This document shows, one piece after another, positions 17,876-26,877 of a stretch of DNA of 64,000 bases. Both the position numbers and the translations under genes were made by a program. Within the stretch, counting starts at the first letter, position 1. Each line of letters starts with the position of its first letter. Under the pieces are notes generated by a model, which was given only the letters and a program-made list of their open reading frames with translations, made no database searches and had not been told where the DNA came from. This stretch comes from Tepidaquicella sp964564635 (lineage in GTDB: Bacteria > Bacteroidota > Ignavibacteria > Tepidaquicellales > Tepidaquicellaceae): assembly GCA_964564635.1 (NCBI GenBank), contig CAZMAR010000001.1:62001-126000 (forward strand). Direction: 5' to 3'.

Positions 17876-18772
17876 CTATAGTTTTAATTTTAAATAGTTA
17901 ATTTCATTATTTTTTAAAGTATGGTATTTAAATCTACTCTTTATGTTATAATAATTTATAATTCCTAAACAGTAATACATATCTTTATGAAATGCAACAC
18001 TGGTAATAAATCCTACGATATTATTCTCATGAAAATATATTAAATCTTGAGGTTTAACTTCTTCTAAAGAGAGAAAATAATGCAGTTCTGGTGCAATATA
18101 GTTAGAGTCATTATTGAAATCTTCATCTATAGAAGAAAAATCATCCACATAAAAAATGAATTTTTCAAGATTGCATGCAGTTGGTTCAATTGTTTCATTT
18201 ACTTCATTTGGATATGCAGGAATACGGTTTATAATACGATAATAATCAAAATCATTTTGATTCAGTTCTAAGAACTTATTTAAAGATTTTTCGAATTCTA
18301 TAATTTTTTTCTCAGGTATTAAAAAACATAAGGTATTATATAATTCGTCATTATATGCAATTATATCCTGATTTACAGTAAATTTATCTGCTACTGGTGT
18401 TTTTATTCCTAAATCTGAACATATATTGTATGAATCTTTTGGAAATAAAAATACTCTGTAATATATTTCTGGTTTAGGAGAAATAGTAATATCTTTTTTT
18501 AAATTTTTTTCTAAATACTTTCTTACCTTTTCCTTGTTATCATTTGAAAACATTATTAGTAGTTGCTCATCAGGTTCTGCCATAAAAAAAACATAAAGTA
18601 TATCCAGGAGTTTTCCGGATTCGTTCAGTAATAAAGTAATTTCTTGAAAATTTGGTTGTAAATATGTAATGTCGTTTGTAGTTATCATATCAAGGAGATC
18701 TAAACTTCCCTCTCCGCGAAGAGAAATTAAATATTCCTGTTTTTTATAATATTTATTTGAAAAATCAAACAT
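17876..18772 (-). CDS. ygfZ: YgfZ/GcvT-like folate-binding protein
   Basis: A 298-residue protein. The N-terminus ISLRGEGSLDLLDMITTNDI and TLLLNESGKLLDILYVFFM match the folate-binding fold shared by GcvT and YgfZ. YgfZ proteins support iron-sulfur enzyme maturation. YYRIINRIPAYPNEV corresponds to the YgfZ region ahead of the conserved KGCYxGQE motif, but what follows here (NLEKFIFYVDDF) does not contain KGC, so the key cysteine is missing. The gene starts the minus-strand run that includes the aldolase. Identity of the fold is likely; function is uncertain. Confidence 0.72.
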   Translation of the reverse strand: MFDFSNKYYKKQEYLISLRGEGSLDLLDMITTNDITYLQPNFQEITLLLNESGKLLDILYVFFMAEPDEQLLIMFSNDNKEKVRKYLEKNLKKDITISPKPEIYYRVFLFPKDSYNICSDLGIKTPVADKFTVNQDIIAYNDELYNTLCFLIPEKKIIEFEKSLNKFLELNQNDFDYYRIINRIPAYPNEVNETIEPTACNLEKFIFYVDDFSSIDEDFNNDSNYIAPELHYFLSLEEVKPQDLIYFHENNIVGFITSVAFHKDMYYCLGIINYYNIKSRFKYHTLKNNEINYLKLKL

Positions 18773-18909
18773 TAATACAATAATCCATTTTTATATTAAC
18801 TTGCAAGATAATAATTAAGAAATTTAAATTAAATGAACTTTAATAAATTAGACTTTAATAATTGAATAATAATGATTAAATTTAATGTTTTAAATAAATT
18901 CTTTAAATA

Positions 18910-19602
18910 ATGGCTAAGGTTATAAAGAAAACTTCTATTCAGCAAAGAAAAATCCATCAGGATAATAAGTTATTTAACTATTATCTTGTTATTTCAGATT
19001 TTATTGATAAAAATAAAAAATATGTTTATTCCGTTCTTTTAGTTATTGTTCTTGCTGTGGTTGTTGGTATTCTTTATTCTAAGAAAAAATCTTCTGATAA
19101 TGAAGAGGCTGCAACAGAATTAATGAAAGTTAGAAATATATATTTAATGGGTGCCTATGATCAGGCAATTTACGGTGATTCACTTGGACAATCAAGAGGA
19201 TTGTTATTTATAGTAGATAACTATGGCTCTACCGAAAGTGGTGAGACAGCAAAAATTTTACTTGCAAATAGTTTTATGGCTTTAAATGATTATGATAAGG
19301 CTGAACAATACTATAATGATTATTCCGGTAATGTCGAATATCTTAAAGCCGCATCTTATGCTGGGTTGGGGTCTGTATATGAAGCAAAAGGCGATTATTC
19401 CAGAGCAGCAAAGGAGTTTGAAAAAGCGTATAAGGTTAATAAGGAACTTTTAAATGCTGATGAGTATCTTTATGATACAATAAGAAACTTATTCCTTGCA
19501 AAAGATTTTGAAGCCGCAAATAAATATATTGAAGAATTTAAATCTGAATTCCCAAAATCTAAATTTCTTGGGCAATTAGAAAGATACACACCACCAAAAT
19601 AA
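18910..19602 (+). CDS. membrane-anchored tetratricopeptide-repeat protein
   Basis: A 230-residue protein with a short basic cytoplasmic N-terminus, one transmembrane helix (about 38-58, YVYSVLLVIVLAVVVGILYS) and a TPR region (about 95-220, with repeats around NDYDKAEQYYNDYSG and KGDYSRAAKEFEKAYKV). The layout resembles YfgM-like periplasmic chaperone partners or BamD-like scaffolds, but no specific assignment is safe. It opens a plus-strand operon leading into yqeY, cvpA and mutS2; the next gene starts 6 bp downstream. Confidence 0.82.
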   Translation: MAKVIKKTSIQQRKIHQDNKLFNYYLVISDFIDKNKKYVYSVLLVIVLAVVVGILYSKKKSSDNEEAATELMKVRNIYLMGAYDQAIYGDSLGQSRGLLFIVDNYGSTESGETAKILLANSFMALNDYDKAEQYYNDYSGNVEYLKAASYAGLGSVYEAKGDYSRAAKEFEKAYKVNKELLNADEYLYDTIRNLFLAKDFEAANKYIEEFKSEFPKSKFLGQLERYTPPK

Positions 19603-19608
19603 CAAGCT

Positions 19609-20067
19609 ATGAATTTAAAAGAAAGAATAAATAAAGATTTAACCGAAGCAATGAAAGCGCAAGATAATACCCTTGTTGAGACCTTGCGTTCGATTCGAGC
19701 TGAAATTCTAAAAATGGATAAATCGGGAATGAATAGGGAAATGACTCCTGAGGAAGAAATCCAACTGCTCAATAGACAGGTAAAAATGAGAAAAGAAGCG
19801 ATTGAGATGTTTGAACAGGGAGGTAGAAATGACTTAGTTGAAAGAGAGAAAAAGCAATTAGAAATAATTTTAAAATACCTGCCAGAACAAATTTCTGTAT
19901 CTGATGCTGAGTCAATCATAGACAATATAATTTCAGGGTTTCAGGAAGTTACACAAAAGGATTTCGGGAAGATAATGGGGCTCGCTATGAAAGAACTTAA
20001 AGGAAAAATCGATGGTAAAATAGTTCAAGACATAGTGAAAGCTAAAATTCAACAGTCTCAAAGTTAA
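19609..20067 (+). CDS. yqeY: GatB/YqeY domain protein
   Basis: A 152-residue YqeY-family protein, related to the tail domain of GatB in the tRNA-dependent amidotransferase. The family pattern is clear: LKERINKDLTEAMKAQD, TLVETLRSIRAEILKMDKSG, a central EMFEQGGRNDLVEREKKQLE and a C-terminal helical GKIMGLAMKELKGKIDG. Believed to bind tRNA or act near translation; its precise role is unknown. Second gene of the operon. Confidence 0.92.
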   Translation: MNLKERINKDLTEAMKAQDNTLVETLRSIRAEILKMDKSGMNREMTPEEEIQLLNRQVKMRKEAIEMFEQGGRNDLVEREKKQLEIILKYLPEQISVSDAESIIDNIISGFQEVTQKDFGKIMGLAMKELKGKIDGKIVQDIVKAKIQQSQS

Positions 20068-20104
20068 ATGAAGAATATTTTATATTCAGATACATTTACA
20101 TGAT

Positions 20105-20635
20105 TTGAATTACTTAGACGTAATAATTATTATTTTTGTCTTGATTCCTGCATTACTCAATATGAAAAGAGGATTGTTAAAATCAGTCTTTTCATTGATT
20201 GCTATTATTTTAGGTTTATATATTGCGACAAGATTCCATCAGGGTATTGTTTTTGCCTTAAAAAAATTTTATAGCGATGAGAGAGTCTTAAGTATTATTT
20301 CGTTTTGTGCTATTATTATTATTATTTATCTAATTGCATTATATTTTGCTTCTAAGATTTCTAATCTGAACTTTTTAACAAAATTTATCGATAAGGTCGG
20401 TGGTTTTGCTTTCGGATTACTTAAAGGAGTTTTAATTGTTAGTATATTGCTTCTGCTTGCAAATTCAGTTAAAATTTTTACTCAGCAGGATAAGGAGAAA
20501 TCTTTTACTTATCCCTATGTTGTAAACGCTGCACCTAAGGTATATGAAACAATAAGAGTGTACATAACAGGTTCTGATAAATCTTTTGTGGACTTAAATA
20601 AATTTTTTTTCCCTGATGTAAATGTTTTTAAATGA
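20105..20635 (+). CDS. cvpA: CvpA-family membrane protein
   Basis: A 176-residue protein with four predicted membrane helices. The start NYLDVIIIIFVLIPALLNMK and the RGLLKSVFSLIAIILGLYIA stretch are typical of CvpA (colicin V production family). The start is a TTG at 20105, chosen because it gives the family's canonical N-terminus; the nearby ATG at 20100 leads directly to a stop. Its last codon overlaps the mutS2 start as ATGA. Confidence 0.87.
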   Translation: MNYLDVIIIIFVLIPALLNMKRGLLKSVFSLIAIILGLYIATRFHQGIVFALKKFYSDERVLSIISFCAIIIIIYLIALYFASKISNLNFLTKFIDKVGGFAFGLLKGVLIVSILLLLANSVKIFTQQDKEKSFTYPYVVNAAPKVYETIRVYITGSDKSFVDLNKFFFPDVNVFK

Positions 20636-23001
20636 ATGAAAATCAATTAAAAAGTCTTTCTGAAAAGCTTGAACTTGATAAGATAATATCAAAGTTGAAA
20701 AATTATTGTATCTCAGATTCTGGAAAAGAACTCTGCGATAGTATCCCTTTTTATACTGACTTGACGGATTTAAATTATGAAATGAATAAGGTACAGGAAA
20801 TGAAGGACTTGATATTGATTGAAGGGGGAATTGACTTAGGAGGATTTAAGGACATAAGAAAGATTTTAAGTAGTATGAAAATAGAAGGATATTTTATTCC
20901 TTCAGATAAATTATTGTGGATTCTTGATTTTATAAAAATTGTAAAAAATGTTAAATCTAAAATACATTCAGCTTTTAAAGAAAATAAAGAAAAATATAAA
21001 TTACTTAATGAGTTAACATCAAAATTATTTTATGATAAATCTATTGAGTACCATATTGAATCAACAATTGATGAAAATGGATTAGTAAAAGATTCTGCTT
21101 CTTTGAATTTGAAAAAAATTCGAAATGAAATTTATAAAAAATCCGAGCATCTTAGAAAAACTTTAAATCGTATCCTTGCGGAAGTATCTGACCAGGACCT
21201 CGTTAGAGATGATATAATTTCTCTCAGAGATGGTCGGTTGGTAATTCCTGTAAAAGTTGAAAATAAAAGGAAAGTACCGGGAATAATTCATAGCACTTCC
21301 TCTTCCGGTGTGACAGTGTTTATAGAACCGGGAGAGACAATTGAAATGAATAATGAATTAACTGAACTGCAGTATGAGGAAAAAAGAGAAGTTGAAAGAA
21401 TATTAAGAGAACTAACAAAAAAGTTATCCGAAAATTATTCAGAGCTTTTAACAAACCTGAATATTATTTCAGAACTTGATTTCTTGCATGCCAAAGCAAA
21501 ATATGCTATAGAAATTAATGGAATTAAACCAGAGTTTAATACGAAAGAAATTTATTTAATAAATGCTTATCATCCACTACTTTTAGAAAAACTCAAAATC
21601 GAGAATGTTGTTCCTTTAAATTTTCATTTAGATGAAAACATCAATACAGTCATTATTACAGGTCCTAATGCAGGTGGAAAAACAGTTGCATTAAAAACTA
21701 TAGGATTGCTTCAGTTAATGTTACAAAAAGCGATTTTTGTGCCTTGCAATGCAGATAGTAAATTTAGAATTTTTGATAAAATATTTATAAATATTGGTGA
21801 TGAGCAATCAATAGAGCAAAATCTCAGTTCCTTTAGTTCACATCTTAATCATATACGGGAAATATTAAAAGAAGCTGATGAGCAAACTCTTGTTCTCATT
21901 GATGAAATTTGTTCCGGTACAGACCCGAAATCAGGTAGTGCTTTAGCAGAATCAATACTTGAAAATTTAACAGAAAGAAATTCTATTACAATAGTCACAA
22001 CTCATATTGGTGAATTAAAAGTATTAGCACAAAAAAATCAAAAGATAAAAAATTCATCACTTGAGTTTGATATTTCAACTATATCTCCAAATTACCATTT
22101 TGTAATGGGAGTACCTGGACACAGTTTCACATTTGAAATTGCAAAGAAATATCAGATTCCCGATGAAATTATTGACAAGGCGAAAACCCTTGTGGGAAGT
22201 CAGCAGATTAAATTAGATGAAATCATTTTGGAACTTGAAAAGGAAAAGCAATTGTATAGCAGGTTAAGAAAAAAGTACGATGTTGAAAACACAAAGGTTG
22301 AAGGTATGATTAAAATATATGAGAATAAAATTAGTGAGTTAAAGAAAAGGGAGCGTGAAGAAATTAAGAAAGCAGAACTCAAAGCTAATGAAATAATCAA
22401 CAATGCAAATAAACTCATTGAGAAAACAATAAAAGAGATAAGGGAAGCAGAAAAATTAGATGTAAAGAAAATTAAAAATGAATTCTCTAAGGAGGTAAAG
22501 AATATTTTAGATGAAATACCTCCGACAGAAATTTCAGAATCAGAAGTCAAACCTGAATTCAAAATAAATGATGAAGTAAGAATTAAAAATACAATTTCTA
22601 AAGGTATAATAACAGAAATTGAAAAAGATTATGCAAAAGTTGATGTTAATGGAATTATAATGAAAATTAAATTGAATGATTTGGAAATTGCTAAGGATGT
22701 TTCTCAACCAAATGTTATATATAATGAACGCGTAACGGATTTCAGCTTTCTTAGTAATGTCAATAGAGAACTTGATATAAGAGGGATGTACCCTTATGAA
22801 ATTGAAAGTAAACTTGAAGAATTTTTAAATGATGCAATCATTCATAATCTTCCAGAAGTAAGAATTATTCATGGTAAAGGTACTGGAAAACTTAGAGCAA
22901 AAGTTCAGGAAATATTAAGAAAGTCAAAAGTAGTAAAATCATTCAGGTTTGGAAATTGGAATGAAGGCGATTCAGGAATTACAATTGTTGAATTAAAATG
23001 A
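20632..23001 (+). CDS. mutS2: MutS2 endonuclease/ribosome-rescue ATPase
   Basis: A 789-residue MutS2. It lacks the mismatch-recognition domain of MutS and has a lever/clamp region, the ATPase with Walker A TGPNAGGKTVALKT (about residue 344), LVLIDEICSGTDPKSGSALA (Walker B and signature), a long coiled coil (about 520-640), a KOW-like segment and a C-terminal Smr nuclease domain (LDIRGMYPYEIESKL, RIIHGKGTGKLR). MutS2 suppresses recombination and in some bacteria splits collided ribosomes. It overlaps its neighbours by 4 nt on both sides. Confidence 0.96.
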   Translation: MNENQLKSLSEKLELDKIISKLKNYCISDSGKELCDSIPFYTDLTDLNYEMNKVQEMKDLILIEGGIDLGGFKDIRKILSSMKIEGYFIPSDKLLWILDFIKIVKNVKSKIHSAFKENKEKYKLLNELTSKLFYDKSIEYHIESTIDENGLVKDSASLNLKKIRNEIYKKSEHLRKTLNRILAEVSDQDLVRDDIISLRDGRLVIPVKVENKRKVPGIIHSTSSSGVTVFIEPGETIEMNNELTELQYEEKREVERILRELTKKLSENYSELLTNLNIISELDFLHAKAKYAIEINGIKPEFNTKEIYLINAYHPLLLEKLKIENVVPLNFHLDENINTVIITGPNAGGKTVALKTIGLLQLMLQKAIFVPCNADSKFRIFDKIFINIGDEQSIEQNLSSFSSHLNHIREILKEADEQTLVLIDEICSGTDPKSGSALAESILENLTERNSITIVTTHIGELKVLAQKNQKIKNSSLEFDISTISPNYHFVMGVPGHSFTFEIAKKYQIPDEIIDKAKTLVGSQQIKLDEIILELEKEKQLYSRLRKKYDVENTKVEGMIKIYENKISELKKREREEIKKAELKANEIINNANKLIEKTIKEIREAEKLDVKKIKNEFSKEVKNILDEIPPTEISESEVKPEFKINDEVRIKNTISKGIITEIEKDYAKVDVNGIIMKIKLNDLEIAKDVSQPNVIYNERVTDFSFLSNVNRELDIRGMYPYEIESKLEEFLNDAIIHNLPEVRIIHGKGTGKLRAKVQEILRKSKVVKSFRFGNWNEGDSGITIVELK

Positions 23002-24491
23002 AATCAAGTAAAATAATAATATTAGGAGCAGGGTTAGGTGGTTTATCGAGTGCAGTTTTATTATCTAAACTTGGTTTTAATGTTGAAATTTATGAAAAAA
23101 ATCTACAAGTAGGTGGGAAAATTAATGAATTCAAAAAGAATGGATTTAGATTTGATACAGGGGCTACATTAATTACTATGCCTTTTATTTTAGAGAGCTA
23201 TTTCCAATGCTTGGATTATAACATTGAGGAGCATATTCGTTTAATTCCTTTACCTGTAATTTGTAAATATTTCTGGCTTGATGGAACAAACTTTACTGCT
23301 TTTAATAACAGGAAATTACTTGGGTATGAAATTATAAACAAGTTTGGTGAAAAAGAATATCGAAATTTCCAGAAGCTTATTAAATACTCAGCAAAACTAT
23401 ATAAAACTGCATTTGACAAATTTTTATCTACTGAATTCAAAATTGTTAATTACCTTAACTTTTCAGGTCTTAAGAATCTAAAACGATTTCTTACAAATGA
23501 AAGTTATCATAAATTTATTACTAAATATTTAACAAATCCAAAGTTTATTCAGGTTTTAGATAGGTTTGTTACCTATAACGGTTCATCTCCATTTTCTGCT
23601 CCAAGATTTTTTTCAATTATACCTTATGTTGAGTTCAATTTTGGAGGTTGGTTCATTGAAGGTGGCATTTATCGATTGATCGAGTTTCTTAGAAAAGAAT
23701 GTGAAAGAAGAGGAATAAAAATTAATTATGGACAGGAGTTCGTACATCTTGACCACTATGGAGGACGAATATTTAATTTATATTTTAAGAATAACATTAA
23801 TAAAGAACCTTATAAAATAAGTAGTTTTGATTTAGTAATATCTAATTTTACAAACAACGAAGAATTACTCCCTAAATATCTTTTTTCTGATGTTGATTTC
23901 GATTGGTCGTTATCAGGGTTTATTCTTTTTCTTGGGGTTAAGGGAAAGACTGAAATTTTAGAGCATCACAACATTTTATTTCCAAATGATTATTATAAAG
24001 AATTTGATTATTTGTTCAACAAAAAAATTCCAAGTAATGAAATGACAATATATATATCTATAAGTAGCAAAAATAATCCCGATGATGCTCCAGAAGGATG
24101 TGAAAATTGGTTTGTTTTAGTTAATTCACCAACTCTTGAAGGGACAACCAAATGGTCTGATTTGTTTTCTGAAACATTCAAAAATATTATTCTAAATAGG
24201 ATTGAAAAATATGGTATAAGGATTAAAGATAGAGTTTTATTTTATAAATATTTTACCCCAGAAGACTTCTTAAAAAAATATAATTCGGAATTTGGTTCAA
24301 TTTATGGAATAGCATCTAATTCTTTAAAATCAGTTTTTATCCGGCCTGCCAATAAATCATCTCTTTATGAAAATTTATATTTCACTGGTGGTAATGTACA
24401 TCCTGGTGGTGGAATTCCTTTATGCTTTCTATCAGCTAAAATTATTACTAAATTAATTGCTAAAAAGTATGGCAAGAATTTTAATTGTTGA
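22998..24491 (+). CDS. CrtI/CrtD-family FAD-dependent desaturase or oxidoreductase
   Basis: A 497-residue flavoprotein of the phytoene desaturase family. The dinucleotide-binding motif is IILGAGLGGLSSAVLLSK at residues 6-23 followed by VGGKINEFKKNGFRFDTGAT, and the C-terminal FAD motif is LYFTGGNVHPGGGIPLCFLS. Such enzymes desaturate or isomerise carotenoid chains. There is no other carotenoid gene beside it; instead it is wedged between mutS2 (4-nt overlap) and a response regulator (23-nt overlap). It could act on carotenoids made elsewhere in the genome or on another lipid. Confidence 0.87.
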   Translation: MKSSKIIILGAGLGGLSSAVLLSKLGFNVEIYEKNLQVGGKINEFKKNGFRFDTGATLITMPFILESYFQCLDYNIEEHIRLIPLPVICKYFWLDGTNFTAFNNRKLLGYEIINKFGEKEYRNFQKLIKYSAKLYKTAFDKFLSTEFKIVNYLNFSGLKNLKRFLTNESYHKFITKYLTNPKFIQVLDRFVTYNGSSPFSAPRFFSIIPYVEFNFGGWFIEGGIYRLIEFLRKECERRGIKINYGQEFVHLDHYGGRIFNLYFKNNINKEPYKISSFDLVISNFTNNEELLPKYLFSDVDFDWSLSGFILFLGVKGKTEILEHHNILFPNDYYKEFDYLFNKKIPSNEMTIYISISSKNNPDDAPEGCENWFVLVNSPTLEGTTKWSDLFSETFKNIILNRIEKYGIRIKDRVLFYKYFTPEDFLKKYNSEFGSIYGIASNSLKSVFIRPANKSSLYENLYFTGGNVHPGGGIPLCFLSAKIITKLIAKKYGKNFNC

Positions 24492-25830
24492 TGATGAAAT
24501 TAGTATAGCGGAATCATTTAATATGGTTCTGCTTAATGATAATTTTGAAATTGACACAAGCCTTGACGGTTTAGATGCCCTGAAGAAAATTCGTCAGAAA
24601 GATTATGATTTAATTTTTCTCGATATTAAAATGCCAAAAATGGATGGCATAGAAGTTTTAGAAAAGTTGATGGAATTTAATAGAGATTTAATTGTAATTA
24701 TGATTTCAGGACATGCTACAATTGAAACTGCTGTGGAATCTACCAAAAAAGGAGCTTATGATTTTCTTGAAAAACCTTTTGGACTTGATGAACTTGATAT
24801 AAAAATTAAAAATGCTCTTAAATATAAAAAGTCAAAGGATGAATTAAAAAAAATAAAAGAGGAAATTCTCAAATCCTTTGAAATTATTGGGGTTAGTCCA
24901 CAAATTAATAAAGTAAGAGAACTAATAAAGAAATATTCGAATCTTGATTTAAACATCTTAATTACCGGTGAAAGCGGAACAGGAAAAATGCTTGTGGCAA
25001 GACAAATTCATATTAATTCTCAAAGAAGTGAATATCCATTTATCACTTTAAATTGTGCAAATATAAATGATGAAAATGTTGATACGGAATTATTTGGTAA
25101 GTATGATAAGGAAAGAATAATATCTAAAGGAAAACTCCTCGATGCAGAAGAGGGGAGTATCCTTTTTGATGAGGTGAGTTGTCTATCTAATGAAGTTCAA
25201 TCAAAGTTGTTGAAAGTGATTGAGGAAAGAAAATTTAGTGTCTCCGGTCTATCAAAGGAAGTAAATCTTAATTCAAGATTTCTATTTTCAACAAATCAAG
25301 ACCTTGAAACATTAATTAATGAAAACCGGTTTCGCTCGGATTTATATCACAGGATAAATGTTTTAAATATTGATATTCCACCTTTGCGAGAAAGAACAGA
25401 AGACATTCCGGTACTTGCTGAATATTTCATAAAGCAGACTTCAGTTTTTTATAACATTAAAGAAAAACACATAACTGAAAGTGCAAAAGAAAAATTGATG
25501 GGGTTAAGGTTTCCAGGAAATGTAAGAGAGTTAAAAAACCTAATTGAACGAATTGTGTTTACAGTTGATAAAGATTCTATTGACGCTGATGATATATCCT
25601 TACCTGATACAAGGCATTCAAAATATTTTTCAGAGTTGATGAACAGGAATATGACCTTAAATGATTTTCAAAATGAATCAGAAAAGTTTTATATTTTGAA
25701 AATGTTAAATGATTATAAGTATAATATTAAACACACTGCTGATGCGTTAAAAATTCAAAGAAGTCATTTATATAAGTTGATGAATAAATATAAAATCCCA
25801 CTCCCCTCTAAAAGATTAGATGGCTCTTAG
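24469..25830 (+). CDS. NtrC-family response regulator with AAA+ domain but no GAFTGA motif
   Basis: A 453-residue regulator; the ATG at 24469 is preferred to the TTG at 24457 because it starts MARILIVDDE, the canonical receiver N-terminus. Receiver domain 1-120 with phosphoacceptor Asp52 (FLDIKMPKMDG) and Lys in FLEKPFG. AAA+ domain from about 140: Walker A GESGTGK (167-173), SILFDEVS as Walker B, and FRSDLYHRINV. Between ELFG (207-210) and GKLLDA the sigma-54-contacting GAFTGA loop is absent. A Fis-type HTH ends the protein (HTADALKIQRSHLYKLM). It may regulate without sigma-54, as known for some NtrC-like proteins. Confidence 0.9.
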   Translation: MARILIVDDEISIAESFNMVLLNDNFEIDTSLDGLDALKKIRQKDYDLIFLDIKMPKMDGIEVLEKLMEFNRDLIVIMISGHATIETAVESTKKGAYDFLEKPFGLDELDIKIKNALKYKKSKDELKKIKEEILKSFEIIGVSPQINKVRELIKKYSNLDLNILITGESGTGKMLVARQIHINSQRSEYPFITLNCANINDENVDTELFGKYDKERIISKGKLLDAEEGSILFDEVSCLSNEVQSKLLKVIEERKFSVSGLSKEVNLNSRFLFSTNQDLETLINENRFRSDLYHRINVLNIDIPPLRERTEDIPVLAEYFIKQTSVFYNIKEKHITESAKEKLMGLRFPGNVRELKNLIERIVFTVDKDSIDADDISLPDTRHSKYFSELMNRNMTLNDFQNESEKFYILKMLNDYKYNIKHTADALKIQRSHLYKLMNKYKIPLPSKRLDGS

Positions 25831-26450
25831 TCTAAGTTATCTTCTATTAATTTTAATATTTTTTTAAGGTCTTCATCTGACTTTACAAAATCAATACAAT
25901 CTGATTCTATAATGAGACATTTCCCCAGTTTATAAGATTTAATCCACTCATCATAGCTTTTATTAAGATTATTTAAATATTCAGTTTCAATATTCTTTTC
26001 AAAATCTCTTCCACGAAGTTTTATCTTTTTTACTAAGCAATCCAGTTCTGATTTTAGATAAACGAGCAAATCAGGGGGTTTTAAAAATGATACCATTTCG
26101 TTGAATAATTTAGTATATGTTTCATAGTCTCTGTCATCCATTCGCCCCATATCGTGAAGATTTCGTGCAAAAATGTGTACATCCTCATAAATACTTCTAT
26201 CTTGTATAACTGATTTTTTCTGACTTAAAATCTCTTTATGTGTATTAAATCTGTGTGCGAGAAAATATATTTGAAGATTAAAAGACCATCTTTTCATATC
26301 AGAATAAAAATCCTGCAAGTAAGGATTATCATTTACTGACTCAAAATACGGTATCCAATCAAATCGCTCTGCGACTAATTTTGTTAAAGAAGATTTTCCG
26401 GAACCTATATTGCCAGCTACAGAGACAAAATATTTCTTTTCTTTTATCAT
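25827..26450 (-). CDS. deoxynucleoside kinase
   Basis: A 207-residue dNK/deoxyadenosine-deoxyguanosine kinase-family enzyme for nucleoside salvage. P-loop GNIGSGKSSLTKLV (about 13-26), FESVNDNPYLQDFY, the DRS motif in IQDRSIYED and the lid KLRGRDFEKNI are all visible. It phosphorylates deoxynucleosides with ATP in the cytoplasm. It is the last gene of the minus-strand ribosomal block and its stop overlaps the convergent regulator's stop by 4 nt. Confidence 0.9.
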   Translation of the reverse strand: MIKEKKYFVSVAGNIGSGKSSLTKLVAERFDWIPYFESVNDNPYLQDFYSDMKRWSFNLQIYFLAHRFNTHKEILSQKKSVIQDRSIYEDVHIFARNLHDMGRMDDRDYETYTKLFNEMVSFLKPPDLLVYLKSELDCLVKKIKLRGRDFEKNIETEYLNNLNKSYDEWIKSYKLGKCLIIESDCIDFVKSDEDLKKILKLIEDNLD

Positions 26451-26453
26451 TAA

Positions 26454-26873
26454 TTATGAGTTTTGTGTCTCCTGTGTGTTTTCTGTGGATGGCTGTTCTA
26501 TAGTTTCCTCTACCACTTCTAACTTTTTCTTTTTCTCTTTTATCTTTGTTGCGGCTTTCCCGGTCAGATTGCGCAGATAGTATAGTTTTGCTCTTCTTAC
26601 ACTACCTTGTTTTAAAACTTCTATTTTTGCAATTCGGGGTGAATACATAGGGAATATTCTTTCGACTCCTACCCCGTTAGAAATTTTTCTTACTCTGAAT
26701 GTTTTACTAATACCTGAACCTCTTATACCCATTACGATTCCTTTAAACTGCTGCAATCTTTCTTTGTCGCCTTCAATTACCTTAACATATACAGAGATAG
26801 TATCACCAGGATGAAATTTTGGTAAGTCGGTTCTGATTTGAGATGCGGTTACTAAATCAATTTTTTTATTCAT
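26454..26873 (-). CDS. rplS: 50S ribosomal protein L19
   Basis: A 139-residue bL19. The core FHPGDTISVYVKVIEGDKER, LQQFKGIVMGIRGSG, FRVRKISNGVGVERIFPMYS and KLYYLRNLTGKAATKIKE is standard. About 25 extra residues at the C-terminus are Glu/Thr-rich. Located 4 bp after trmD, its usual partner. Confidence 0.97.
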   Translation of the reverse strand: MNKKIDLVTASQIRTDLPKFHPGDTISVYVKVIEGDKERLQQFKGIVMGIRGSGISKTFRVRKISNGVGVERIFPMYSPRIAKIEVLKQGSVRRAKLYYLRNLTGKAATKIKEKKKKLEVVEETIEQPSTENTQETQNS

Positions 26874-26877
26874 TTTA

